Shown piece by piece: positions 43,875-51,765 of a stretch of 64,000 bases of DNA. Positions within the stretch are counted from its first letter, which is position 1. Each line of letters starts with the position of its first letter. A program made the position numbers and the translations under genes. The stretch lies in the NCBI GenBank assembly GCA_964363305.1, contig CAYIHX010000005.1, positions 62,001 to 126,000 on the forward strand, in the 5' to 3' direction. The notes beneath the pieces were generated by a model, which had not been told where the DNA came from, did no database searches, and saw only the letters and a list, made by a program, of their open reading frames with translations. The DNA comes from CAYIHX01 sp964363305. Its GTDB lineage: Bacteria; Bdellovibrionota; UBA1018.

Positions 43875-44248
43875 CTCTTCAGGGTAGATGATTTCGTGAA
43901 TTAAGGCAATTATGTATAACTATATAATATTACGTGATTATATCATATTATCGATTTGCTCCATCTGAAAGAACCTTGAGTATACAATACACCGAATCGA
44001 CATAAGTGTCGATTCGGTGTATTGTATAAATATGACAGAACGGCACTCATTTCTCTCGGTCTCCAAAAATCATTCAGACATCCGAGCCGAAACAAACGGA
44101 GACGACGCAGAGATGGAAACTCTCTTTGAGTTTGGCGAATAGCGAGTCGCTTCTGCATACAAAAATCGAGTTTTCCCGTCGGCAGGCGGCCCGCCATGCG
44201 ATTTGACGCTGGAGAGGGGGTGGTTGATCAGTTGGAGAAGATGAAGTC
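43875..44248. other. Gene-poor gap between divergent modules
   Basis: 374 bases between the nucleotidyltransferase pair (minus) and the AbiEi-like gene (plus). Bases 43900-43970 are strongly AT-rich (tataactatataatatta), fitting promoters for one or both sides. The perfect inverted repeat 43981-44028 follows. A 36-codon frame (44032-44142) starts just after the repeat but resembles nothing and has no ribosome site; a second, 18-codon frame (44195-44251) overlaps the AbiEi start by 4 bases. I do not support either as a gene. Confidence 0.5.
43981..44028. repeat. Perfect inverted repeat, 22-bp arms, 4-base loop
   Basis: Arms 43981-44002 and 44007-44028 are exact reverse complements around taag; the arm begins tatacaatacaccgaatcga. 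As DNA it is a long palindrome, and as RNA a very stable hairpin. AbiEi antitoxins bind inverted repeats before their own genes, and an AbiEi-like gene starts 220 bases downstream. A role as operator is possible, as is the scar of a small mobile element. Confidence 0.85.
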
Positions 44249-44872
44249 ATGAATCTGGTCGACGCTTTCTCCAGACTGCGGGGACTCAAGCCGGGTACCT
44301 TTCAGACCTCGGATGCGGCAGTTTGCCTGGGGGTCACTCGGGGTGCCGCTAGCAAGATTCTCTCGCGGCTCGCCGACCGTAAGCTTCTGGTTTGCTTGAC
44401 CCGCGGGCGGTGGGGGATGGCTGGAAAAGTGGATCGTCTGGCCGTACCCGAGGCGCTCACGGCGCCCTGGCCGAGTTACGTTTCCTTGCAGAGTGCGCTG
44501 TTCCACCATGGAATGATTGAGCAGATCCCGGAGGTGATTTATGCCGTCTCTCTGAGTCGCGCTCGTCGATTCGAAAACGCGCTCGGAGTGTATTCCATTC
44601 ATCAGGTGCAGCCCGATTTTTTTTGGGGATTTGATACGGTGGGCCCGCAGGGACTGAAAATCGCCACGCCGGAGAAAGCTTTGCTCGACGTGCTTTATCT
44701 CAGCACCGCGCGATCTAGGCTCTTCAAGAGACTGCCCGAGCTTGAGCTGACAAAAAAATTCAGTGTCAAGCGGGCCCGTGAAATGATCGGGCGGATCAAA
44801 TCACCCCAGCGCCGCAGTCTCGTGGCCTCTCGGTTTGAGGCGATGATTCTAAATCTAAAGAGGGCGCGGTAA
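44249..44872 (+). CDS. AbiEi-like antitoxin/transcriptional regulator
   Basis: 207 residues. The N-terminal winged helix is at about residues 15-60 (FQTSDAAVCLGVTRGAASKILSRL, DRKLLVCLTRGRWGMAG). The C-terminal domain has YVSLQSALFHHGMIEQIPEVIYAVS and KIATPEKALLDVLYL, the AbiEi C-terminal signature. In the abortive-infection AbiE system this protein represses the operon and blocks the AbiEii nucleotidyltransferase. Here no AbiEii follows: the next gene is convergent. The nearest nucleotidyltransferase is on the other strand at 42971. Confidence 0.78.
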   Translation: MNLVDAFSRLRGLKPGTFQTSDAAVCLGVTRGAASKILSRLADRKLLVCLTRGRWGMAGKVDRLAVPEALTAPWPSYVSLQSALFHHGMIEQIPEVIYAVSLSRARRFENALGVYSIHQVQPDFFWGFDTVGPQGLKIATPEKALLDVLYLSTARSRLFKRLPELELTKKFSVKRAREMIGRIKSPQRRSLVASRFEAMILNLKRAR

Positions 44873-44900
44873 GGCGAGATGGAAGTCCGGATGCGCGCCA

Positions 44901-45815
44901 CTAAAATAAGAATATTTCGCGCGAACCGGATCGAATGAGTTCCCGTATGTCAGGCGTCTCATCGAGGACGATTCGATGGACCCGACAGTAACGGGACCAG
45001 GGGCCGGGCACGGCTCGGTCGCATAAGATGGGGGAGCGCAGTGTAATCGACTGAACTTTGGATGTTGATCGAGCTGCTATTCGGTCTCGAAAAAGGTCAT
45101 ATCCGGTTTGAGTGGAAAAAAAGTAGGCTCGTTTCTCATAGAGATCTCTCAGTTGGTCGGAAGATTCACCAGAACTGATGCGTAGGGCCTCTACATTTCT
45201 TAGAAGCTCGATCTTTGCGTGAGCTAATGCTTCGGTTTCATTTGCCCTACAAGAGAAGCCAAATGCGTAACGTCCGGGCGCGTATGTGTTTTGAATCAAG
45301 GCGAAATAGTAGGTGTGGGAGTCAAAGTAAATTTGAGCGCCGAACGTATCTTGGGTTCTGAAATCTCGTTGGAGGGAGATGGATCCACGCCAGGCATTGA
45401 GGAGGACGTGTCGCTCGAGAGCCTCGCATAAGGCGTGCTGACGACAGGCCTTGAGGTCCGAAACTCCACGTGCAGCCATCCCATGTGTAGAGGTGGACCA
45501 GTCGAGGGCAAGTTGGCTCTTTCGAGAACTGTCCGGCGAGGACATGCATTCAACGAAAGCCCACCGTTCCATCGCCTCAAAGATGGCCTTTCGAATGGAG
45601 TGAATCCGGCTTGCATCGGTTCCACAGCCAGGTGCTGAGCTGTAGAGCAGGCTATGCGGCGCAAGCGAGTGGAGAAGGTCGGGGTGAATCCATGCGGAAG
45701 CTTGCCAGAAGTTTTCTGATTTGAGTTGAATGGTGGTAATTTTAGAAATGGGTCCGGTGGGCAGCGTGGATTGAAAAAGGCGTAAATCGTTTTGGAGCTG
45801 TTTGAAGATACTCAC
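44901..45815 (-). CDS. YcaO-like ATP-dependent cyclodehydratase-type protein
   Basis: 304 residues with the three YcaO ATP-binding blocks in order. IHSIRKAIFEAMERW at about residues 71-85 holds the Glu80 and Glu83 pair. GVSDLKACRQHALCEALERH at about 117-136 holds Glu131 and Glu134. NETEALAHAKIELLRNVEAL at about 192-211 is the third. YcaO proteins phosphorylate amide oxygens and make azolines, thioamides or amidines in peptides, or modify ribosomal protein S12. At 304 residues it is shorter than most, and no E1/ThiF-like partner or dehydrogenase is near. It overlaps the solute-binding protein gene by 4 bases. Substrate unknown. Confidence 0.8.
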   Translation of the reverse strand: MSIFKQLQNDLRLFQSTLPTGPISKITTIQLKSENFWQASAWIHPDLLHSLAPHSLLYSSAPGCGTDASRIHSIRKAIFEAMERWAFVECMSSPDSSRKSQLALDWSTSTHGMAARGVSDLKACRQHALCEALERHVLLNAWRGSISLQRDFRTQDTFGAQIYFDSHTYYFALIQNTYAPGRYAFGFSCRANETEALAHAKIELLRNVEALRISSGESSDQLRDLYEKRAYFFSTQTGYDLFRDRIAARSTSKVQSITLRSPILCDRAVPGPWSRYCRVHRIVLDETPDIRELIRSGSREIFLF

Positions 45816-47266
45816 TCATAGAGCCCTAGGAAATGAAGTGCGGTCGGTGGTTGAATCGTATTCAGTAAGCTTGCGTCTACTCTCTTTGATACCCAAATTC
45901 CGGGTCGGAAATGAGCAAGGGGGAGGACTAGGGCGTCTTCCTTGAGGTTTTTTTCTATTGCTGCGAAGTCCACCTTTTCTTGGTCGAGAATTTTAGAAAT
46001 TTTCCCGGTAGGGTCGGGCAATTGAATACCTTCCTTAGACCTGAACATGAATCGGACGTCATCTTCCGGGTATTCCAGCAAGACCCCGGAAGAGAGAGTG
46101 ATGAGATCAACCGCGGGATCCGCTGGGTCTGAAAAATGACGAAATAATTCCTGGGGGCGAATCGGAATCTCGATCAAGTGAATCTTGTTTTTCGAGCAGA
46201 CGCTTCTGAGTGCGTCAAAAAATGACATAATTGCTTTGTTTTGGGTGGTTCGAACCCCAATACGAAGTGTTTTCGTCGCTGTTGGGCGGATCCTTGCCTC
46301 GGCGTGGGAGTGCTGCGCTTCTGGAGAAACGGGGAGGAGTCGATCCGGGATGAGGATATTTCGGATTCGTATCTCACCGGCAATCGCGTCGAAGAGCCAG
46401 CGCCGGTTTTCTTGGCTGGCGCAGAAGGATTGAATGTCATGACTCGAAACACAGCGCACGAAGCTGAAGTTTGAAACGGCGCCGCCGAGAAATGAATACT
46501 TCGATTTTTCCGGCATGGACAGGATGTCGAGGTCGGTTCCTGGAATCACATCGGAAGAACCGGATTCTTGCTGGGAAACAGCAATTTCGTGTGGCGATTT
46601 CGGATGCCTCCAGTCAGACGGAAAGGCGGAGAGATCTCGGAGTTCGAGGGTGTAAGAATTTTGAGTCCAACTCTTGATGCGGTAGGGTCCGGAGGCGATT
46701 GCAGTTTGGGGGTTTCGCCATGTCAGCGATTTTGGATCAAAGTCTTTCTCGGAACAAATGGCATATTGCCCGAAAGAAAGAAAATCGAGAAGACGTGGGA
46801 TAGGTTTCTTGAGCTGAATCTCGAGGGTAAATTTCTTGTCGTCGGCTTTAAATTTCGCCACGTGTTCGAGAAAACCGGCATTTGATTTTTTCCGAGCGAG
46901 AACGGCCGAAGCGCGTCTCCAGCACTTCTCGATCGACGAAGGCAGGAGGGGTTCACCGTCATCAAAGTGTAGTCCTGAGCGGATATGGAATAACCATCGG
47001 AGGCCGTCTGGCCCGACCTGCCACGAGGAGGCAATCATTCCCGTGGGCTCGCCGAGTTTGTACTGTGTGACGAGGGTAGCGAGAACAGGCGACTGAGTCA
47101 CGTGGTGGACATGATAGTCAAATTCAAGTGGGTCGGTGGAAAAAGGCATGGACTCGAGCCTTACCTGGAGAGGCTGAGTATCGTGCCGTTCAGAGGTGCA
47201 GTGTGTCGTCGTTAGAAATATTAAGGAGAGGATACCGATTGAAAGCCCGAATCGCGCATTTTCCAT
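45812..47266 (-). CDS. Extracellular solute-binding protein, family 5 (OppA-like)
   Basis: 484 residues. Signal peptide in residues 1-22 (LSIGILSLIFLTTTHC); the Cys could be lipidated, but TTHC is a poor lipobox. LATLVTQYKLGEP, ASSWQVGPDGLRWLFHIRSGLHFDDGEPL and KKPIPRLLDFLSFGQYAI follow the SBP_bac_5 plan for peptide or oligopeptide binding. No ABC permease or ATPase is nearby. Translational coupling to a YcaO gene (ATGA overlap) suggests it delivers or captures the peptide or compound that YcaO handles, or senses it. Confidence 0.78.
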   Translation of the reverse strand: MENARFGLSIGILSLIFLTTTHCTSERHDTQPLQVRLESMPFSTDPLEFDYHVHHVTQSPVLATLVTQYKLGEPTGMIASSWQVGPDGLRWLFHIRSGLHFDDGEPLLPSSIEKCWRRASAVLARKKSNAGFLEHVAKFKADDKKFTLEIQLKKPIPRLLDFLSFGQYAICSEKDFDPKSLTWRNPQTAIASGPYRIKSWTQNSYTLELRDLSAFPSDWRHPKSPHEIAVSQQESGSSDVIPGTDLDILSMPEKSKYSFLGGAVSNFSFVRCVSSHDIQSFCASQENRRWLFDAIAGEIRIRNILIPDRLLPVSPEAQHSHAEARIRPTATKTLRIGVRTTQNKAIMSFFDALRSVCSKNKIHLIEIPIRPQELFRHFSDPADPAVDLITLSSGVLLEYPEDDVRFMFRSKEGIQLPDPTGKISKILDQEKVDFAAIEKNLKEDALVLPLAHFRPGIWVSKRVDASLLNTIQPPTALHFLGLYE

Positions 47267-47487
47267 GTGTGTGAAGTATGCACCCTACGAGCGATGAATA
47301 CCCCAGCATTTTCTGAGCCAGAACCTTCGCTTTTTGTACTTTCTGAAACACTTTGCGTGAGTGGATGAAGTTTCTCGCTCGCTTGCGAGAGTCCAAAAAA
47401 AGACAATAAAACCAAAAGATAAGGAGAAGATAGCTTCTCATGTCTGACCTCGGGAGTTGGTTTATTGCATTTAATGCGATATGTCAA
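47221..47487 (-). CDS. Possible small exported Ser/Thr-rich peptide before the YcaO operon
   Basis: 88-codon frame whose hydrophobic segment PYLLVLLSFFGLSQA would end a signal peptide, followed by about 50 residues rich in Ser, Thr, Glu and Gly (SVSESTKSEGSGSENAG). The in-frame ATG 47487 has no ribosome site. A different frame has ATG 47441 with GAGGT 5 bases before it and reads into the same hydrophobic region; one extra T in the T7 run at 47395-47401 would join it to the Ser/Thr-rich part. The frame overlaps the solute-binding protein start by 46 bases and the divergent kinase start by 23. Expression is uncertain. Confidence 0.35.
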   Translation of the reverse strand: MTYRIKCNKPTPEVRHEKLSSPYLLVLLSFFGLSQASEKLHPLTQSVSESTKSEGSGSENAGVFIARRVHTSHTWKMRDSGFQSVSSP

Positions 47488-48631
47488 ATTTGTGTTTTTT
47501 CCAGAACGTCGGCTCCCGATAGGTAGGCGCTCTCTATTGGCCTTTTTGGCAATTGTATTGCTTGGGCTTCTTTCAATTGCGTCGATTCGCTTTGATCAGA
47601 TTCGAGAGGGAGACCAGCTCGAGCTGGTTCTTCCTCGCGCCATTCGAGGTGCGTTAGATAACTCGACTCGGCCTTCCGATCTGATTGTTTCCGTGGGGCG
47701 GACGCTCGATATTTTTCATTGGAAACGGGTAGAGATTTGGAAAAAAGACGAGCTGCTCTTTGAGAGAAGGAGGGGTTGGAGTTTACCCGTGTTTTTGCTT
47801 CGGGAACTGAGAATTCAGCCTACGCCAAGTGATCCCCAGTTATTTCTCAAGGTTTGGATTCCGCCTAACTTTGAAAATGGTTTCGTTTTTTCTCTGTTTA
47901 TCGTTTTAGCCGCTGCGGGAGTTTGGATCATTGTCCGGTTGCAGTTTGAATGGAACGAGCGGTTGATGGCGGCGCGGGCTGAGTACTTTCATTTGGCGAA
48001 GCAAACCGCTCATGATTTGCGGTCGCCTGTCGGCGCATTGAGGATACTGGTCCGGTCGGCCGGGGGCAGCATAGAGCCAGAGCTTCGCACACTATTGGAA
48101 TCCGCTGTCCGTAGTATCGGACAGATTTCTGATTCCCTGCTCTTGAAGTCCAATGCCTCGCGGGGCGCCAGTATTTCTGAAATTGAATTGCAGCTACGAA
48201 AGGTGATTGATCTTAAGAAGCTGGAATGGAGCTTGGGGCCGAGCATTGCTATGGAGGTCGAACACGAGATAGCCGACGCCACTACCTGTTTTAGGATGCC
48301 ACACGGCGGGCTGGATTCGATTCTTTCCAATCTTCTCAATAACGCGAAGGAGGCGGGGCATCCATTGGATCGACCGATTTTGGTTCGGATGGTGAGTTCG
48401 GCGGGTGAGCTACGGGTTGAAGTGGTTGATGCCGGGAAGGGAATTCCTGTGGGAGTGTTGAAGTCTCTTCTGAAGGGTGAAAGCGGGGTATCGACCAAGC
48501 AATCCGGAAATGGATTGGGTTTGTCAGGTGCCATGAAAAAGATGAGAGAGGTCGATGGTCGGCTCGAACTCGATTCGGAGGACGGAGTGGGTACTCGAGT
48601 TCGGCTGTATTTTTCAGAGAATGGAGTTTGA
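47465..48631 (+). CDS. Membrane sensor histidine kinase
   Basis: 388 residues from TTG 47465, chosen for GGGAG 8 bases upstream; ATG 47474 is the alternative. Helices at about residues 25-43 and 145-163 enclose a periplasmic sensor domain of about 100 residues. The phospho-accepting His lies in QTAHDLRSPVGALR at about residue 182, the N box in LSNLLNNAKEAG at about 290, and G boxes in DAGKGIP and GNGLGLSGAM. No response regulator is next to it. It is divergent from the YcaO/solute-binding operon and might respond to its substrate or product. Confidence 0.88.
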   Translation: MHLMRYVKFVFFPERRLPIGRRSLLAFLAIVLLGLLSIASIRFDQIREGDQLELVLPRAIRGALDNSTRPSDLIVSVGRTLDIFHWKRVEIWKKDELLFERRRGWSLPVFLLRELRIQPTPSDPQLFLKVWIPPNFENGFVFSLFIVLAAAGVWIIVRLQFEWNERLMAARAEYFHLAKQTAHDLRSPVGALRILVRSAGGSIEPELRTLLESAVRSIGQISDSLLLKSNASRGASISEIELQLRKVIDLKKLEWSLGPSIAMEVEHEIADATTCFRMPHGGLDSILSNLLNNAKEAGHPLDRPILVRMVSSAGELRVEVVDAGKGIPVGVLKSLLKGESGVSTKQSGNGLGLSGAMKKMREVDGRLELDSEDGVGTRVRLYFSENGV

Positions 48632-48690
48632 TCGGGATTTTCCGTATTTAGGAATTGGCGATCGGGCCCTGATTTGAGACGAGAGGAAGT

Positions 48691-49659
48691 ATGAGTTCTG
48701 GAAAACCCATCTTAGTCACCGGCTCCTCCGGCTTCATCGGGACCCATCTGGTGAGCCTGCTCTCCGCCCAGGGCGCCACGGTGACAGGCTTTGATCTGAA
48801 GCCAGCGACGGCTTCGGGCTATCGCGCAGTCGAAGGGGACCTCCGCAAGCTGACGTCCGCCGGATGGGATGATTTGCTTTCGGGCGTCTCGGCGGTGTTT
48901 CATTTGGCGGCGACGGTGAGTATTCCGGCTTGCCAGGAAGACCCGATCGCGAGTGAAGAGAATAATGTCGCCGTGACGCTGCGGCTTCTCGATGCTTTGC
49001 GGAGGCAGAAGACTCGGTCCGGGGAGTGCGCGCGTTTCTACTTTGCGAGCTCGGCGGCGATCTATGGCGCTCGGGGCGACTCCGGGGATGCTTTGCGTGA
49101 AGAGGATGTCCCAGATCGATTTCTTTCGTTCTACGCGGCTCAGAAAGGGGCGAGCGAACAGCTGGCCCATCAGTACGCGGAACATTTTGCGATTCCGGCG
49201 CTGTCGTTTCGCTTCTTCAATGTGTACGGCGCGGGACAGGACCCGGTTTCGCCGTATTCGGGCGTGATTTCGCGATTTTTGCATTTTCTGGCTCAGGGGC
49301 AGCCGCTCGTTTTACAAGGGGGCGGCAAGGCGGTTCGAGATTTTATTCAGGTGTCCGACCTCGTGGGCGCGATAGTGCGGGCGCTGGATGTTCCCGTGGC
49401 TCAGATGAAGGGGCAGGCCGTGAATCTGGCCAGCGGAACCAGCGTGTCGATTCGAGAGATGGCCGAGGCTTTTGAGCGGATCGTGAAGGCCGCAGGTCGC
49501 CCCTGGCCGGGATTTCAGGAGGCTCCTCCTCGGGGGGGCGATGTTCGATTTTCGCGCGCGGATCTCACGCGCTGCCGCTCCCTGCTCGGTCAGGCGCAGC
49601 CTCATTCTCTCGAGGCGGGCTTGCGGGAGCTGCTTGCGGGGGAATCCGGCGCTTGCTAA
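48691..49659 (+). CDS. NAD-dependent epimerase/dehydratase
   Basis: This 322-residue extended SDR has the NAD motif VTGSSGFIGTHL at residues 9-20, ASSAAIYG, and YAAQK as the catalytic pair at about residue 150. RFFNVYGAGQDP and RDFIQVSDLVGAI are typical of GalE-type sugar epimerases. GAGGAAG lies just before the ATG. GC-rich. No sugar operon surrounds it directly; the closest glycan genes start at 50 kb. Confidence 0.85.
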   Translation: MSSGKPILVTGSSGFIGTHLVSLLSAQGATVTGFDLKPATASGYRAVEGDLRKLTSAGWDDLLSGVSAVFHLAATVSIPACQEDPIASEENNVAVTLRLLDALRRQKTRSGECARFYFASSAAIYGARGDSGDALREEDVPDRFLSFYAAQKGASEQLAHQYAEHFAIPALSFRFFNVYGAGQDPVSPYSGVISRFLHFLAQGQPLVLQGGGKAVRDFIQVSDLVGAIVRALDVPVAQMKGQAVNLASGTSVSIREMAEAFERIVKAAGRPWPGFQEAPPRGGDVRFSRADLTRCRSLLGQAQPHSLEAGLRELLAGESGAC

Positions 49660-49674
49660 CTTGCCTTTAGACCT

Positions 49675-49767
49675 ATGAATGTCACCCCGCTGAAGAATGC
49701 ATATGCGTCGTTGGAAGAAGTTTTGGCTCAGCCCTATAACGACTTTATTCGAGACGCGAGAGTATGA
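49675..49767 (+). pseudogene. N-terminal stub of a HEPN (HI0074-type) protein
   Basis: A 30-codon frame reading MNVTPLKNAYASLEEVLAQP then YNDFIRDARV. This matches the first helix of nucleotidyltransferase substrate-binding proteins of the HI0074/HEPN type (LTPLKNALASLEKALAQP..EFIRDA). It stops by TGA at 49767 with the start of the MNT gene inside it (ATGA). The remaining 100 or so residues of the HEPN domain are missing, so a deletion has fused its stub to the nucleotidyltransferase. Confidence 0.55.
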
Positions 49768-50048
49768 ACGATCAGGTGGCAGGATCAGGAGTGACTCCGC
49801 CGCAGCGAGATCTCATTCTCAAGTCAAAAGTGCTCCTGTTCGGCTCGCGCGCCAAAGGCTCGGCGCGGCAGTATTCAGATTTGGATCTCGCCCTCCAACC
49901 CAGTCGGTCGCTCACTTCAGCGCAGCTGCGGGCCATTCGAGAAATTTTTTCAGAGAGCGATCTCCCTTTTTTGGTCGACTTGGTGATATGGGAGGATCTG
50001 GATCCCGAATTTCAGAAGTTGATTGAGCGGGAGTGTGTCGAGTTTTAA
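49764..50048 (+). CDS. Minimal nucleotidyltransferase (MNT)
   Basis: 94 residues. VLLFGSRAKGSARQYSDLDLALQP at about residues 24-47 is the MNT core with GS, Lys and the DxD pair (DLDLAL), and PFLVDLVIWEDLDPEF gives the third Asp region. The usual length is about 95-110 residues; the first 20 here look atypical and may be affected by the upstream deletion. In HEPN/MNT toxin-antitoxin pairs the MNT protein adds AMP to the HEPN RNase and silences it. Its partner is only a stub here. Confidence 0.75.
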   Translation: MNDQVAGSGVTPPQRDLILKSKVLLFGSRAKGSARQYSDLDLALQPSRSLTSAQLRAIREIFSESDLPFLVDLVIWEDLDPEFQKLIERECVEF

Positions 50049-50068
50049 AGTTTCGGGGGTTTTCTCGG

Positions 50069-50860
50069 TTACCGACTCGCCCGAATCAGTCCAACCCCTT
50101 CGGGGGATGAGTTTTCAAGGAAATGCCGAAAGCCAGCCTTCTGGAGCCTGCGCAGGACGCGATCGTGGGCTCCCGGGCGTAGATTGTCGTGAAATTCTAC
50201 CGCAATTTTTCGGACTCGTTCGAGGGCGGCATCAAGGGCCCCTTCGAGGATCTCGATTTCCGCGCCTTCGGTGTCGATTTTGAGGAATGAAACCGGGCCG
50301 TCAGGAACGCGACTCAGGGCTTCTTCGAGAGTAATGCATGGAACGGTTTCAGTGGTGGCTTCGGCCGAGTGGCCAAAAATGGAACGATTGCCGCTTTCGG
50401 CATTCTGATCGAGGCGTAGCTCGCCCTTCCGGTCGAAGACGGCATCGTTGAAGCTCTGTACTTGCGTTTGCAGGTGATTGGTTTCGATGTTCTCTCGAAG
50501 ACGTTGGAAACTCGAGCGGCCGGGCTCGAAGCAGTAGAGGAGGGTTTGTGGTTCCAGCCATTGGAAGTAAAGCATGAACATCCCGATGTTGGCCCCAATG
50601 TCGACGATGATGTCTCCGGGGCGCGGCCGGTAAAAGTTTTTTTTGAGGTAGCAGTCTTCGAGAAAAATCTCGGAGAAGAGAAACCACGGAAGGTCTTGGC
50701 TGCCGTGGTGAATGATTTTTCCGTCTCGCAGGCGAAGTTCGGGGAGCGGTTTTTTTACGCGGTTGCTGATCCAGACGGGCGCCCAATTTTTTAAGATCTG
50801 GATGGTTTTGATTTTATAGCGGATGCGTTCGCTCAGGGTCAGCGGCATGGCTCTAGCCAT
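50069..50860 (-). CDS. FkbM-family methyltransferase
   Basis: 263 residues from ATG 50860; an ATG at 50848 is also possible, and the frame upstream of 50860 overlaps the divergent GT2 gene. Motif I IIVDIGANIGMFMLYF at about residues 77-92, LLYCFEPGRSSFQRL, and FLKIDTEGAEIEILEGA are typical of FkbM. Likely an O-methyltransferase acting on a sugar, given the glycosyltransferases beside it. Only 32 bases separate it from the divergent GT2 start, so the promoters must overlap the coding starts. Confidence 0.82.
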   Translation of the reverse strand: MARAMPLTLSERIRYKIKTIQILKNWAPVWISNRVKKPLPELRLRDGKIIHHGSQDLPWFLFSEIFLEDCYLKKNFYRPRPGDIIVDIGANIGMFMLYFQWLEPQTLLYCFEPGRSSFQRLRENIETNHLQTQVQSFNDAVFDRKGELRLDQNAESGNRSIFGHSAEATTETVPCITLEEALSRVPDGPVSFLKIDTEGAEIEILEGALDAALERVRKIAVEFHDNLRPGAHDRVLRRLQKAGFRHFLENSSPEGVGLIRASR

Positions 50861-50892
50861 AACATGAGGTTCAGCGGTAGTGTGAGGCCTTG

Positions 50893-51765
50893 ATGCAGCC
50901 CGATAGAAAATCTCCTCTGATCTCTGCTGTTCTGCCGAGCCGAAACGGGGCCCGTTATCTGGCGTCCTCGATCGAGAGCATTCTGGCCCAGACCTATCGT
51001 AATTTCGAGTTGATTTTAGTGGATGACGGATCGATGGATTCAACTCCGCAGATCATGCGAAAGTATGCCGAAGCCGACTCGCGAGTGAGGTTTGAGCCCA
51101 ATCCGACAAACCTGCGGCTCCCTCTGAGTTTGAATCGAGGATTCGCCTTTGCGCGAGGGGAGTGGCTGACTTGGACATCGGATGACAACCTCTATCTGCC
51201 AACGGCGTTTGAGAGGCTCATCACGACGGCTCTGACCACCGATGCGGATGTGGTTTACGCCGATATGCAGAATATGGATGACGGCGGCGCGGTCACTGGC
51301 CCTGGCTTGACGGGTGAGCCTGTGGATATGTGGGCGGGAAATCCGGTGGGGGCGTGCTTTCTCTATCGCAAAGAGGTGCAGGAGAGTCTCGGCGGCTATG
51401 ATGATTCGATGCGTTTGGCGGAAGATTATGATTTTTTTCTTCGGGCCTCGACCCGGTTTAAGTTTCATCACCTCCGAGAGGTGCTTTATCTTTATCGTCT
51501 TCACTCCGGAGCCCTGACTTCAACTCATCAGCATTTGACCGGCAAGATGGCGGATCTGGCCTTAGAACGATCGTTGAAAAAGATGACCTGGCTCGGGTTG
51601 GATCGACAGATGGAAGGACGGTTTCGCCTTGGGGTGCTCGGATGGAAGCGGCGGGACTGGTGTCAAGTAGCGCGGCAACTGGGGCCGATCCTTTTTGATT
51701 TCCCCCGGGCGGGCAGGGTCATTTTAAGGAAGTGGTCTCGAAGGTCGAGGCGCCTGAGGTCGTGA
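50893..51765 (+). CDS. Family 2 glycosyltransferase
   Basis: 290 residues from ATG 50893 (TTG 50890 in frame). GT-A fold: SAVLPSRNGARYLASSIESIL, LILVDDGSMDSTP, LTWTSDDNLYLP (metal-binding acidic pair) and GYDDSMRLAEDYDFFLR. The C-terminus is very basic (RKWSRRSRRLRS). It runs 47 bases into the 3' end of the convergent GT4 gene. Sugar unknown. Confidence 0.85.
   Translation: MQPDRKSPLISAVLPSRNGARYLASSIESILAQTYRNFELILVDDGSMDSTPQIMRKYAEADSRVRFEPNPTNLRLPLSLNRGFAFARGEWLTWTSDDNLYLPTAFERLITTALTTDADVVYADMQNMDDGGAVTGPGLTGEPVDMWAGNPVGACFLYRKEVQESLGGYDDSMRLAEDYDFFLRASTRFKFHHLREVLYLYRLHSGALTSTHQHLTGKMADLALERSLKKMTWLGLDRQMEGRFRLGVLGWKRRDWCQVARQLGPILFDFPRAGRVILRKWSRRSRRLRS

Noticed and set aside
44032..44142. 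36-codon plus-strand frame after the inverted repeat
   Set aside because: No ribosome site and no similarity to anything known; may be a relic but cannot be supported.
43943..44197. 84-codon minus-strand frame across the 22-bp inverted repeat
   Set aside because: Its middle is the palindrome itself, and no start signal or family pattern is seen.
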